Assembly: GCF_025770785.1 (NCBI RefSeq)
Contig: NZ_JANZLA010000004.1
Span: 248,001 to 312,000, forward strand
Origin: Cellulomonas sp. SG140
Lineage (GTDB): Bacteria; Actinomycetota; Actinomycetes; Actinomycetales; Cellulomonadaceae
DNA length: 64,000 nt
Direction of reading: 5' to 3'
Shown here: positions 24,187 through 35,506 of the stretch, piece after piece
How positions within the stretch are numbered: the stretch's first letter is position 1
How the letters are laid out: the number at the start of each line of letters is the position of its first letter
Translations under genes and position numbers: made by a program
The notes under the pieces: generated by a model
Databases searched by the model: none
What the model saw: the letters and a program-made list of their open reading frames with translations, nothing else
Told to the model about the DNA's origin: nothing

Positions 24187-24225
24187 CTTGCGAAATTCCC
24201 TGCAAGTCCTTGCACCCGCTAGCGT
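24187..24225 (+). promoter_or_regulatory. glgP promoter region with -10 element and CTTGC/GCAAG dyad
   Basis: TAGCGT (24220-24225) is 6 nt before GTG 24232, as expected for a leaderless mRNA. Upstream, CTTGC (24187-24191) and GCAAG (24202-24206) form an inverted repeat across the likely -35 region, with a further TTGCA at 24210-24214. An unlinked regulator may bind here. Confidence 0.45.
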
Positions 24226-24231
24226 GTGCCG

Positions 24232-26715
24232 GTGACCGAGAACCAGTCTCTCTCCTCGACCGCGGTGATCCTCCCCGAGCACACCGTCGAGAAGTTCACG
24301 CGTGAGTTCCTCCGCGAGCTCAACTTCGGGCAGGGCGTGACCCTGTCGCGGGCCTCCGTCAACGACCAGTACCTCGCGCTGGCGCGAGCGGTCCGGCACT
24401 ACCTGATGGCCCGGTGGCTCGACACCCTGACGCGCCAGCGCCGCGCGCAGGCGAAGTCGGTGGCCTACCTGTCCGCCGAGTACCTGCTGGGCCGGCAGCT
24501 GGAGAACGCGCTCCTGGCGACCGACCTGGAGGACATCGCGCGCGAGTCGATGGCCAACCTGGGCCTCGACCTCGACGTGATCGCCGAGCAGGAGGTGGAG
24601 CCCGGGCTCGGCAACGGCGGCCTCGGCCGGCTCGCCGCCTGCTTCGTCGACTCCCTGGCCACCATGAGCGTGCCGTGCATCGGCTACGGCATCCGGTACG
24701 AGTACGGCATCTTCAAGCAGACGTTCGTCGAGGGCTGGCAGGTGGAGCAGCCGGACAGCTGGCTGTCCCTCGGCTCGCCGTGGGAGTTCCCGCACCCGGA
24801 GCACTCGGTGCAGGTGCAGTTCGGTGGCCACACCGAGCAGTACGTCGACGAGGCCGGCCGGCCGCGGACCCGGTGGGTGCCGGCGTGGGGCGTCGAGGGC
24901 GTGCCGTTCAACTACATGGTCCCCGGCTACCACAACGGCCGCGTCAACACGCTGCGCCTGTGGAGCGCCACCGCCAGCAACGCCTTCGACCTCGAGCTGT
25001 TCAACGCCGGCCGGTACCCGGAGGCGGTGCGCAGCCAGACCTTCGCCGAGAACATCTCCAAGGTGCTGTACCCGGAGGACTCCACGCCGCAGGGCAAGGA
25101 GCTGCGGCTGCAGCAGCAGTACTTCTTCGTCGCGTGCTCGCTGCGCGACTTCATCGACGAGGTGCTGCCGGAGGACTTCGACCTGCACCACCTCGACGAG
25201 CGGATCATCTTCCAGCTCAACGACACGCACCCGGTGATCGCGGTGCCCGAGCTGATGCGGATCCTGGTCGACGAGAAGGGCTGGGAGTGGGACGAGGCCT
25301 GGGCGCTCACCCAGAAGTGCTTCGCCTACACCTGTCACACGCTGCTGCCCGAGGCCCTCGAGGTGTGGCCCACCGAGCTGCTCGGCCGGCTGCTGCCCCG
25401 GCACCTCGAGATCATCTACCGCATCAACGACGAGTTCCTCGCCGAGGTGCGTGCGACGTACCCGGACGACGAGGAGCACGTCCGCCGCATGTCGATCATC
25501 CAGGAGGAGCCGGTCCGGGCCGTCCGGATGGCGTACCTGGCCACCGTCGCCGGCTGCAAGGTGAACGGCGTCGCCGAGCTGCACAGCCAGCTGCTGCGGG
25601 ACAAGGTGCTCCCCGACTTCTCGGAGTACTGGCCGGACAAGTTCACCAACGTGACCAACGGCGTCACCCCGCGCCGCTTCGTCCGGCTGGCCAACCCCGG
25701 CCTGTCCCAGCTGATCACCGAGGCGATCGGCCCGGGCTGGGTGACCGACCTGGAGATGCTGTCCGGCCTCGAGCCGCTGGCCGACGACCCCGAGTTCCGC
25801 GAGCGGTTCCGCGCGGTCAAGGCCGAGAACAAGGCCCGGCTGTCGGCCGTCCTGGCGGAGCGCGACGGCGTCGTGCTGCCGGAGGGCGCGATGCTCGACG
25901 TGATGGTCAAGCGGCTGCACGAGTACAAGCGGCAGACGCTCAAGGTGCTGCACATCGTGTCGCTGTACGAGCGGATCCTGTCCGGTGAGCTCGACCCCAC
26001 GTCGATCACCCCGCGGGTGTTCGCGTTCGGCGCCAAGGCGGCGCCGGGCTACAAGATGGCGAAGAAGATCATCGGCCTGATCAACCACGTGGGCTCGACG
26101 ATCAACGCGGACCCCCGCGTGAAGGGCGCGCTGACCGTGGCGTTCCCCGCGAACTACAACGTGACGCTCGCGGAGACGCTGATCCCCGCCGCCGACCTCT
26201 CGGAGCAGATCTCGCTCGCCGGCAAGGAGGCGTCCGGCACCGGCAACATGAAGTTCGCGCTCAACGGCGCGCTGACCATCGGCACCGACGACGGCGCCAA
26301 CGTCGAGATCCGCCGGCTGGTGGGCGACGACAACTTCTTCCTGTTCGGGATGCTCGAGCCCGAGGTGGAGAAGCTGGTGGCGCAGGGCTACGACCCGATG
26401 TCGTTCTACGAGTCGAGCCCTCGGCTGAAGGCGGCGATCGACCTGATCGCGTCCGGTGCGTTCGGCAACGGCAACCCGGGGATGTTCGCCGCGGTGGTGG
26501 ACAACCTGATGCACCAGGACCCGTTCATGGCGCTCGCGGACTTCGACAGCTACCTCGAGGCGCAGAGCCGGGTCGACGAGCACTACGCCGACACCGAGGC
26601 GTGGACGCGGTCGGCGATCCTCAACGTGGCGCGCAGCGGCTTCTTCTCGTCCGACCGGTCGATGCAGGACTACATCGACCGCATCTGGCACACGCAGCCG
26701 GTGCACTCGTTCTAG
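24232..26715 (+). CDS. glgP: Glycogen/starch/alpha-glucan phosphorylase
   Basis: GlgP cuts alpha-1,4 glucan ends with phosphate to give glucose 1-phosphate. The 827-aa protein has YLSAEYLLGRQLENAL, EPGLGNGGLGRLAACFVDSLA, FQLNDTHP, VKRLHEYKRQ and the PLP site EASGTGNMKFALNG, where Lys674 forms the Schiff base. This is the E. coli/animal-type GT35 length, not the shorter form. GTG 24232 fits the -10 spacing; GTG 24226 adds two residues. It stands alone, but works in the same glucan economy as the debranching enzyme at 9.8 kb. Confidence 0.96.
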   Translation: MTENQSLSSTAVILPEHTVEKFTREFLRELNFGQGVTLSRASVNDQYLALARAVRHYLMARWLDTLTRQRRAQAKSVAYLSAEYLLGRQLENALLATDLEDIARESMANLGLDLDVIAEQEVEPGLGNGGLGRLAACFVDSLATMSVPCIGYGIRYEYGIFKQTFVEGWQVEQPDSWLSLGSPWEFPHPEHSVQVQFGGHTEQYVDEAGRPRTRWVPAWGVEGVPFNYMVPGYHNGRVNTLRLWSATASNAFDLELFNAGRYPEAVRSQTFAENISKVLYPEDSTPQGKELRLQQQYFFVACSLRDFIDEVLPEDFDLHHLDERIIFQLNDTHPVIAVPELMRILVDEKGWEWDEAWALTQKCFAYTCHTLLPEALEVWPTELLGRLLPRHLEIIYRINDEFLAEVRATYPDDEEHVRRMSIIQEEPVRAVRMAYLATVAGCKVNGVAELHSQLLRDKVLPDFSEYWPDKFTNVTNGVTPRRFVRLANPGLSQLITEAIGPGWVTDLEMLSGLEPLADDPEFRERFRAVKAENKARLSAVLAERDGVVLPEGAMLDVMVKRLHEYKRQTLKVLHIVSLYERILSGELDPTSITPRVFAFGAKAAPGYKMAKKIIGLINHVGSTINADPRVKGALTVAFPANYNVTLAETLIPAADLSEQISLAGKEASGTGNMKFALNGALTIGTDDGANVEIRRLVGDDNFFLFGMLEPEVEKLVAQGYDPMSFYESSPRLKAAIDLIASGAFGNGNPGMFAAVVDNLMHQDPFMALADFDSYLEAQSRVDEHYADTEAWTRSAILNVARSGFFSSDRSMQDYIDRIWHTQPVHSF

Positions 26716-26731
26716 GCCCTCGAGGGGGACG

Positions 26732-27511
26732 TCAGCAGACGCGCCGCACGACGAGGTCGACGGCGGTCCGGCCCTGGGCCAGGGCCAGCCGCTCGAACTT
26801 CGTCGTGCGGCGCTGTGCTGCCTGCGGGTCGGCGGAGGCGTCCGCCAGGCACGGGTCGGCGGTGAGCACCTCGCGCATCTGCTCGGCGTAGTCCGGCCAG
26901 TCGGTGGCGGTGTGGAGCAGGCCGCCGATCACCAGGTGCTCGCGCAGCAGCCGCACGTGGTCCGGCTGGATCAGGCGGCGCTTGTGGTGACGGGCCTTGG
27001 GCCACGGGTCGGGGAAGAAGGCGTGCACCGCCGCGAGGCTGCCCGGGGCGATCGACTCGCGCACCAGCTGCAGGGCGTCGCCGTGGCCCACCCGGACGTT
27101 GGTCAGCCCGGCACGCTCGACCAGGGACAGCAGGTTGGCGACGCCGGGCAGGTGCGCCTCCACCGCGAGGTAGTCGCGGGCCGCGTCGTCGGCCGCGGTC
27201 TCGACGGTGGCCTCGCCCATGCCGGGGCCGATCTCCAGCACCAGCGGGGCGTGCCGGCCGAACAGGGCGTCGGTGTCGAGCAGGCCGTCCGGCGTGCGGG
27301 GGCCGCGGCCGAGCGCCTCGTCGTGCACCGAGAAGCCGTAGCGCGACCACAGCCGGTTCAGGGCGTCGGCCCGGTCGCGGCCGAGCGCCGCCCGCCGCGG
27401 GTGGAAGGTCCGCAGCGGCTCGTGCGGGGCCGCCGCGACGTGGCGGAAGTCGTCGGGGGAGGCGCCGGTCACGCGCCGCAGGCTACCCGGCCGCCCGGCG
27501 GCCCAGGTCAT
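26732..27511 (-). CDS. trmB: tRNA (guanine-N7-)-methyltransferase
   Basis: TrmB makes m7G46 in tRNA variable loops with SAM. The 259-aa protein has motif I LVLEIGPGMGEATV (about residues 89-102), YLAVEAHLPG, VRVGHGDALQLV and the diagnostic FFPDPWPKARHHKRRLIQP (about 165-183). The N-terminal 45 residues carry RTFHPRRAALGRDR, usual for this family. Its ATG lies 4 bp after the stop of the VOC gene, so they are probably co-transcribed. Confidence 0.94.
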   Translation of the reverse strand: MTWAAGRPGSLRRVTGASPDDFRHVAAAPHEPLRTFHPRRAALGRDRADALNRLWSRYGFSVHDEALGRGPRTPDGLLDTDALFGRHAPLVLEIGPGMGEATVETAADDAARDYLAVEAHLPGVANLLSLVERAGLTNVRVGHGDALQLVRESIAPGSLAAVHAFFPDPWPKARHHKRRLIQPDHVRLLREHLVIGGLLHTATDWPDYAEQMREVLTADPCLADASADPQAAQRRTTKFERLALAQGRTAVDLVVRRVC

Positions 27512-27515
27512 GGCC

Positions 27516-28325
27516 TCAGGCGGGCGGCGTCCCCGTCGGCGGCTGCTCGGCCGGCGGCTCCATCAGCGCGAACACCTCGCCGAACGGACCCTTGACCAGC
27601 ACCATCCGGCCGTACGGCGTGTCCTCCGGCGGGCTGACCACCGTGCCGCCGAGCTCGGTGACCCGCGCGGCTGCGTCGTCGGCCACCGGCACCTGGAAGT
27701 ACACCGTCCACGCGGCGGGCACCTGCTCCCCGGCGCCGGCGCCGTACCCGCCGATGCCGCTGCGCACCGTCTCGCCGTCCACGCCCACCGACGCGTACGC
27801 GAAGTCCGGGGCGGACAGGTCCGTCACGTCGTACCCGAACAGGCCGTCGTAGAAGGCCAGCGCCTTCGCCTGGTCGTGGGACATGTGCTCGGTCCACACC
27901 ACCGCGCCCGGCTCGTCCACCACCTCCCAGCCGATGTGCGAGCCACCCGACCACAGCCCCACGACGGCCTCGGTCGGGTCGGTCAGCAGGGCCATCGACC
28001 CGAAGCCCATCACGTCGATCGGCCCCAGCAGCGTGCGGCCGCCGAGCTGCTCGGCGCGCTGCACGGTCGTCGCCAGGTCGTCCGTCGCCAGGTACACGCA
28101 CCACGCAGCCGGCGGAGCCGGGTCCTCGCCCATCGGCTCGGTCAGACCGACCACCTGCCGGTCGCCGACGAACGCCTGGGTGTACCCACCGGTCTCCGGA
28201 CCGCCCGTCTCGAACCGCCAGCCCAGCAGCGGACCGTAGAACCCGGTGGCCCGTGCGAGGTCCGGCACGGTGATGTCCGCCCAGCACGCCGTACCGGGTG
28301 ACCAGGGCACCTGCTGCGTCGTCAT
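27516..28325 (-). CDS. VOC-superfamily protein with two glyoxalase-like domains
   Basis: A 269-aa cytoplasmic protein formed by two VOC repeats. The first begins PGTACWADITVPDLARATGFYGPLLGW (split; about 9-35), the second VVWTEHMSHDQAKALAFYDGLFGYDV (about 141-166). Both end in strands with VVGLW and FGEVFALMEPP. Such two-domain proteins resemble actinobacterial hydroxylases/CFP30B-type lyases. Substrate and metal use are unknown. It is just upstream of trmB and divergent from the CDF transporter. Confidence 0.82.
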   Translation of the reverse strand: MTTQQVPWSPGTACWADITVPDLARATGFYGPLLGWRFETGGPETGGYTQAFVGDRQVVGLTEPMGEDPAPPAAWCVYLATDDLATTVQRAEQLGGRTLLGPIDVMGFGSMALLTDPTEAVVGLWSGGSHIGWEVVDEPGAVVWTEHMSHDQAKALAFYDGLFGYDVTDLSAPDFAYASVGVDGETVRSGIGGYGAGAGEQVPAAWTVYFQVPVADDAAARVTELGGTVVSPPEDTPYGRMVLVKGPFGEVFALMEPPAEQPPTGTPPA

Positions 28326-28387
28326 GGCGCCATCACATCACCGCCGCCGCACGCGCGACACCGGAGAGGCTGTGCTAACCAGAGGGC

Positions 28388-29344
28388 ATGACGCACGAGG
28401 TGGCCCGCGAGTCCCGCGCCGGCGGGGAGTCCCTGACCACCGTGGTCGTGGCGCTCGGGGCCAACCTGCTCATCGCGATCGCCAAGTCCGTCGCCGCCGT
28501 GCTGACCGGCGCCGCCTCGATGCTGGCCGAGGCGGCCCACTCCTGGGCGGACACGGGCAACGAGGTGTTCCTGCTGATCGCGCACCGCAAGGCGGACCGG
28601 CCGCCGGACGCGAGCCACCCGCTCGGCTACGGGCGCGAGGTGTACGTGTGGTCGCTGTTCGCCGCGATCGGGCTGTTCGCCGTCGGGGCCGGTGTCTCGG
28701 TCACCCACGGTGTCCAGGAGCTGATGCACCCGGAACCGGCGGCGTCGTTCACGGTCGCCTACGCCGTCCTGGCGATCTCCCTGGTGCTGGAGGGCGCCTC
28801 GTTCGCGCAGGCGTGGCGGCAGCTGCGCGGGCAGGCCGCCAAGCGCCAGCGGACGCTGCGCGAGCACGTGCTGCGCACCTCCGACCCGACGGTGCGGGCG
28901 GTGTTCTTCGAGGACTCGGCGGCGCTGGTCGGCATCGTCATCGCGGCGGCAGGCATCCTGGGGCACCAGCTGACCGGGTCGGTGGTGCCGGACGCGGTGG
29001 GCTCGATCCTGATCGGCCTGCTGCTCGGCGTCGTCGCCGTGGTGCTGATCGAGCGGAACCGGGACTTCCTGGTGGGGGAGACGGCCGACCCGCAGGTGCA
29101 CCGCATGGTGCTGCAGGCGCTGCTCGAGCGGCCGGAGGTGGCGCGCGTGACGTCGCTGCGCCTCGAGGTGATGGGGGCCGGCCAGGTGCTCGTCGTCGGC
29201 GCGGTCGACCTGGTGGGCGACGAACCGGAGGAGCAGGCGTCGCACGCCCTCGCCCGGTTGGAGGCGTCCCTCAGGGAGCGGCCGGCGGTGGTGGGGGCGG
29301 TGCTGTCGTTGTCGGAGCCGGACGAGCCGTCGCTGCTGCCGTAG
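28388..29344 (+). CDS. Cation diffusion facilitator (divalent metal exporter)
   Basis: A 318-aa membrane transporter with six helices. Metal-site motifs are AEAAHSWADTGNE (about 54-66, helix 2) and FFEDSAALVG (about 177-186, helix 5). The wide third loop, with QAAKRQRTLREHVLRTSDPTVRAV, is typical of the SLC30A9-like CDF branch. The cytoplasmic C-terminal domain begins near residue 235. It probably exports Zn2+ or a similar metal by proton antiport. The last 74 bp overlap the end of the convergent hydrolase gene. Confidence 0.88.
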   Translation: MTHEVARESRAGGESLTTVVVALGANLLIAIAKSVAAVLTGAASMLAEAAHSWADTGNEVFLLIAHRKADRPPDASHPLGYGREVYVWSLFAAIGLFAVGAGVSVTHGVQELMHPEPAASFTVAYAVLAISLVLEGASFAQAWRQLRGQAAKRQRTLREHVLRTSDPTVRAVFFEDSAALVGIVIAAAGILGHQLTGSVVPDAVGSILIGLLLGVVAVVLIERNRDFLVGETADPQVHRMVLQALLERPEVARVTSLRLEVMGAGQVLVVGAVDLVGDEPEEQASHALARLEASLRERPAVVGAVLSLSEPDEPSLLP

Positions 29345-30326
29345 CGGGTGCCGCCGTCGCCGGCAGGCGCCGGTCCAGGAAGTCGGTCACCTCGTGCAGG
29401 TACTGCTCACGGGCCGGGGCGGGGGACAGCGCCAGGTCGTGCGCGCCGCCCGGGACCGTCGCCAGGGTGACGTCGGGTCCGAGCAGCGGCGCGCGGGCGG
29501 CGATCTGCTCGACGTCGAGCACCGAGTCGGTGGTCACCAGCTCCTCGTGCCACCCCTTGTCGGGCCCGCTGCGGTCGGAGCGCAGCACCAGCACCGGCAC
29601 GTCGACGTGCAGACCGCGCGCCACCCGGGCGTGCCCGCGCCGCACGGTGCGGATGAAGCCGGCGGTGACCGGGAAGTCCGAGCTCTTCCACGCCAGGTCG
29701 TAGTTCCACTCGCCGCCTGTCGCCGAGTGCAGGGCCTTGCCGTACTCGGGGTCCAGACGAGCGACCACGGCGGTCGGCGCGACGCGGCCGACGACGTCGA
29801 GCACCGGGGTGAGCACGTGCCGCTGGGCCCAGCTGCCGCGCAGGTCCAGCCACGGGCTGTTCAGCACGAGGGCGTCGATCAGACCGAGCCCCTGCCGGGC
29901 GTCCGCCCACAGCGCCGCGATCAGGCCGCCGGTGGAGTGCCCCAGCAGCACCAGCCGCTCGTACCGCGGTCGCAGCAACCGGACGGCGGTGTCGAGCTCT
30001 TCCGAGTACAGGCCGAGGTCGGTGATGTCGTTCGGCGGACGGCCAGGCCGGATGGAGCGGCCGTAGTCCCGCAGGTCGAGGGCGTACAGGTCGTAGCCGT
30101 GCTCGGCGAGCGCCGCGGCGACGTGGGGGTGGAAGAAGTAGTCGACGAACCCGTGCACGTACAGCACCGCCCGGCGCCGCGGCGGCTCGTCGCGGCGCAC
30201 GAGCGTGGCCACCGGCGTGATGCCGGTGCGGGCGGTCACCCGGTCCGGTCGCAGCGGGATGGTGCGGGCGAGCCAGGGCTCGCCGAGAACGTCGGTGACC
30301 TCGCTGGTGACGTCGTCGTCCGCCAT
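29271..30326 (-). CDS. Alpha/beta-hydrolase (monoacylglycerol-lipase-like)
   Basis: A 351-aa hydrolase. The oxyanion region is YVHGFVDYFFHPHVAAALAEHGYDLYALDLRDYGRS (split; about residues 56-91), the nucleophile elbow GHSTGG (about 129-134), and the late acid/His pair lies in LVLRSDRSGPDKGW and PGGAHDLALS. This matches serine hydrolases of the lysophospholipase group. ATG 30326 gives the natural start (MADDDV) 13 bp after the phosphatase stop. The Pro/Ala/Thr-rich tail (last about 30 residues) is read from the antisense of the CDF gene's 3' end, a 74-bp convergent overlap. Confidence 0.85.
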   Translation of the reverse strand: MADDDVTSEVTDVLGEPWLARTIPLRPDRVTARTGITPVATLVRRDEPPRRRAVLYVHGFVDYFFHPHVAAALAEHGYDLYALDLRDYGRSIRPGRPPNDITDLGLYSEELDTAVRLLRPRYERLVLLGHSTGGLIAALWADARQGLGLIDALVLNSPWLDLRGSWAQRHVLTPVLDVVGRVAPTAVVARLDPEYGKALHSATGGEWNYDLAWKSSDFPVTAGFIRTVRRGHARVARGLHVDVPVLVLRSDRSGPDKGWHEELVTTDSVLDVEQIAARAPLLGPDVTLATVPGGAHDLALSPAPAREQYLHEVTDFLDRRLPATAAPATAAATARPAPTTTAPPPPPPAAP

Positions 30327-30339
30327 GCGCCGGATCCTG

Positions 30340-30999
30340 CTACACCGCCTGCGGCAGCGCATCCTCCCGCGCGGGGACCGGGCGCGCGGCGACCAGGCCC
30401 TGGCCGGCGACGTCGACGCCGATGCGCAGCACCCGGGCCGACCCGTCCGGCTCCACCTCCACCTCGGACACCGACGCGTTCGGCAGCGCGACGAGCCCCT
30501 CCGGGTGGATGGTCGACAACCACGCGCCGAGGGCCAGCCCGTGGCCGACCACCAGCACGTGCCCTTCCGGGTGCCGGTCGGCGATCAGCGAGAACGCCCG
30601 GCGGGTGCGGGCCATGAAGTCGGCCGCGTGCTCGCCCTTGGGCAAGCCCGGGTGCGTGCCGTCGAGCACCTGCGGGACCAGCTCGGTCCACGGCAGCACC
30701 GCCTCGAGGTCCCGCTCGGGATGCCGTTCGAACGTGCCGAAGTCGTACTCGCGCAGGTCGGGGTCGGTGCGCAGCCGCAGGTCCGGGTGGTGCCGCAGGA
30801 TCTCCACCGCGGTGGAGACCGCCCGGCCCGACGGCGAGGAGTACGCCGCGAGGAACGGGACGTCGGCCAGGTGCCGGGCCGTGGTGCGCACCCCCTCGCG
30901 GCCGACGCGGGTGAGCGGGGAGTCGCAGCTGCCCTGCAGCAGCCGGCGTGCGTTGAAGTGGGTCTGCCCGTGTCGCACGAGCGTGAGCGTGAGGGTCAT
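30340..30999 (-). CDS. Histidine phosphatase family protein
   Basis: A 219-aa phosphatase of the phosphoglycerate-mutase-like superfamily. The catalytic motif LVRHGQTHFNARRLLQG is at about residues 7-23 (His10 is the phosphate acceptor). SSPSGRAVSTAV carries the second arginine, EYDFGTFE the acid, and VLVVGHGLALG the second histidine. The substrate is unknown. ATG 30999 has an AAAGGG 6-8 nt upstream. The alpha/beta-hydrolase follows 13 bp downstream. Confidence 0.88.
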   Translation of the reverse strand: MTLTLTLVRHGQTHFNARRLLQGSCDSPLTRVGREGVRTTARHLADVPFLAAYSSPSGRAVSTAVEILRHHPDLRLRTDPDLREYDFGTFERHPERDLEAVLPWTELVPQVLDGTHPGLPKGEHAADFMARTRRAFSLIADRHPEGHVLVVGHGLALGAWLSTIHPEGLVALPNASVSEVEVEPDGSARVLRIGVDVAGQGLVAARPVPAREDALPQAV

Positions 31000-31131
31000 C
31001 GTCGCCCTTTCGGAGGTGTCGTCGCGACGACGCTAACCCCGGTCGATGGACGCGCGGCGACGAGCCGGTGAGCGTCCGGCGAACAGAGCGGACAGGAACG
31101 GGACGCCCGAGGCCCGGCAAGGCGGACACCG

Positions 31132-32583
31132 TCACGCGGCGAGCACCACGAGACGTGCGAAGGCAGCGTCGATCCCACCCGGGGGACGCGCGGCTTCCCA
31201 CAGGTCCGGCGGGCGGCCGACGGCCGCGGCTTCGCCGCCCGAGCGTCGCAGCGGTGGCGGCGGCTCCGGTGCGACGCTGCGGTACCTCTGTCCCGTCGGG
31301 GTCGTCGTGACCACCGTGTGCCGCACCGCTCCCTCGGACGTCTCCTGGCGCCAGCCGGGCGCCTGCTTCGCGTGGTTGCACGCTTCGCACAACCCCTGAC
31401 CGTTCTCCGCGTCCGTCGGTCCGCCCAGCTCCGCCGGGACTACGTGGTCCAGGTGCCGGACGGGCGCGTCGCAGTACGGCATCCGGCAGGTGCCCTGGTC
31501 ACGGACTCGCAGCAGCGACGCGAGGCCCTCGGGATGGAACCGCTCGCGCGAGCTCATGGCCACCACCCGGCCCCGCGGGTCTGTGTAGACCCGGCGCAGC
31601 CAGGCGGCGTCGGCGTCCAGCCCGTTGGCGACGAGCGTCCGTGCGACCTGCGCCGGCACCCTGCCGTAACCGTCCAGCACCGCGGCGCCGTGGCCGGACG
31701 CGAGGAGAGTGGTGTCGCTCATCACCAGCGACACGGTGACCGGCACGGCGACAGCCGTCGCCTGACCGGTCAGCCGCTCGACGAGGGTGTCGGCCATGAT
31801 TTGGCCGCGCCCGCGTCCGTCGCCGGTGGCCCGGGCCGAGTCGGCCGCGCGTCGCAGCGCGGCGTAGGCCGACACGCCCTGCGCGACAGGCAGGAGAGCC
31901 GTGAGGTACGTCATCGTGTCGGGCGCCGGACGGAGGGTCACGTTGCGCTCGTTCTCTGCGTGAGCCGCTCGACACACGAACGCGGCGGGGTCGGCCCGGT
32001 ACGCGTGCTCGCGCGCCATCGCGACGAGCCGTCGGGTGCCGACCCCGTCCAAGGTGCCGGGATCGGCGCACAGCAGTCGGTCCACCTCCGCGCGCTCCTC
32101 ACGCTCGAGGCACGCCGTCTCCTGCACGACGAGCGTCGCCCGGTACTCGGAGAGCCGCCCGTCGGCCAGCGCAGCGAAGGTGCAGGGCAGCTCGGCGCAG
32201 AGCGCCTTGGCCACCCCGAGGAGAACCGTGGCCCGGTGCGGAGACTCGCGCCGCGCCATCCCGAGCTGGGCCGCCACGCCGCGTCCACGTCTCTCGCGCG
32301 GCACGCCTGCCTCGCGCTGCAGCTGCCGTTCACGTGCGTCGAAGTCCACCGACAGCTGTGCCTGGAGCGCGGCCGCCGCGGCCTTGAGCTGTTCGAGCGC
32401 TGCGACGAGCTGGATGCGGTCGGCCTGGTCCAGCTCCCGGGCACCGAATGTCTCGGTGGGGTCACCGGCCGGCGACCCGCGGCCGGCCCCACCAGCCCAT
32501 CGGGTCAGGCGGGCGCGCCACGAGGTGACGTCGGCCAGCGTTACGCCGCCAGCCCCGATCGCCACACCGTCACCCGTCCTCAC
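31132..32583 (-). CDS. DUF222/HNH endonuclease domain protein (13E12-repeat type), SOS-controlled
   Basis: A 483-aa protein. The N-terminal DUF222 helical domain covers about residues 50-330. The C-terminal HNH motif is near 355-410: CRMPYCDAPVRHLDHVVPAE, GGPTDAENGQGLC and EACNHAKQ, with zinc-binding Cys pairs and the catalytic His in LDHV. Related 13E12 proteins of mycobacteria are LexA-regulated. GTG 32583 is 6 nt after TAGGCT, and a perfect SOS box (32596-32611) covers the promoter. It is probably a nuclease made after DNA damage; whether it is mobile or host-serving is unknown. Confidence 0.88.
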   Translation of the reverse strand: MRTGDGVAIGAGGVTLADVTSWRARLTRWAGGAGRGSPAGDPTETFGARELDQADRIQLVAALEQLKAAAAALQAQLSVDFDARERQLQREAGVPRERRGRGVAAQLGMARRESPHRATVLLGVAKALCAELPCTFAALADGRLSEYRATLVVQETACLEREERAEVDRLLCADPGTLDGVGTRRLVAMAREHAYRADPAAFVCRAAHAENERNVTLRPAPDTMTYLTALLPVAQGVSAYAALRRAADSARATGDGRGRGQIMADTLVERLTGQATAVAVPVTVSLVMSDTTLLASGHGAAVLDGYGRVPAQVARTLVANGLDADAAWLRRVYTDPRGRVVAMSSRERFHPEGLASLLRVRDQGTCRMPYCDAPVRHLDHVVPAELGGPTDAENGQGLCEACNHAKQAPGWRQETSEGAVRHTVVTTTPTGQRYRSVAPEPPPPLRRSGGEAAAVGRPPDLWEAARPPGGIDAAFARLVVLAA

Positions 32584-32595
32584 GTGACCAGCCTA

Positions 32596-32611
32596 TCGAA
32601 CATACGTTCGA
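32596..32611. promoter_or_regulatory. LexA (SOS) box upstream of the DUF222-HNH gene
   Basis: TCGAACATACGTTCGA matches the actinobacterial SOS consensus TCGAAC-N4-GTTCGA with no mismatch. It directly abuts the -10 element (TAGGCT on the minus strand, 32590-32595), so LexA bound here would block transcription of the nuclease gene. Confidence 0.9.
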
Positions 32612-32782
32612 CTCGCGTGCTACTTCGCGCCTCTGTGCACAACGTCTCTCGCATGCCGCTCGCCCCGGTGGGGGCGCTGGCCACTGACGTCGAGGAGGGT
32701 GAGCGCTGACCCCCGACGCATCGATCGGGGCGCACGACCCTGAGGTCTCCCTCGCGCCGCTCCGGGAGCACTGGCGCTCAGA

Positions 32783-32803
32783 GTTGAGCGGAATACACTC
32801 AAC
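32783..32803. promoter_or_regulatory. HAIR element (HspR operator) upstream of clpB
   Basis: GTTGAGC-N7-ACTCAAC matches the HspR inverted repeat CTTGAGT-N7-ACTCAAG in its core (TTGAG/CTCAA) and spacing. It lies 68 bp before the clpB start. Heat or unfolded protein would relieve HspR repression. hspR itself is not in the window. Confidence 0.85.
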
Positions 32804-32871
32804 TTCGCGCCAGTTGCTCCGAACGGCACACCAGCAGGCGACAACCAGCCCCGCCCAGGGAGGCACGATCC

Positions 32872-35487
<2,616 letters not shown>

Positions 35488-35506
35488 CGGCGGCGATGCT
35501 GGCCGG

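Noticed and set aside
24055..26706. 883-aa minus-strand open frame opposite glgP
   Set aside because: Antisense shadow of the clear GlgP coding frame; no recognisable motif.
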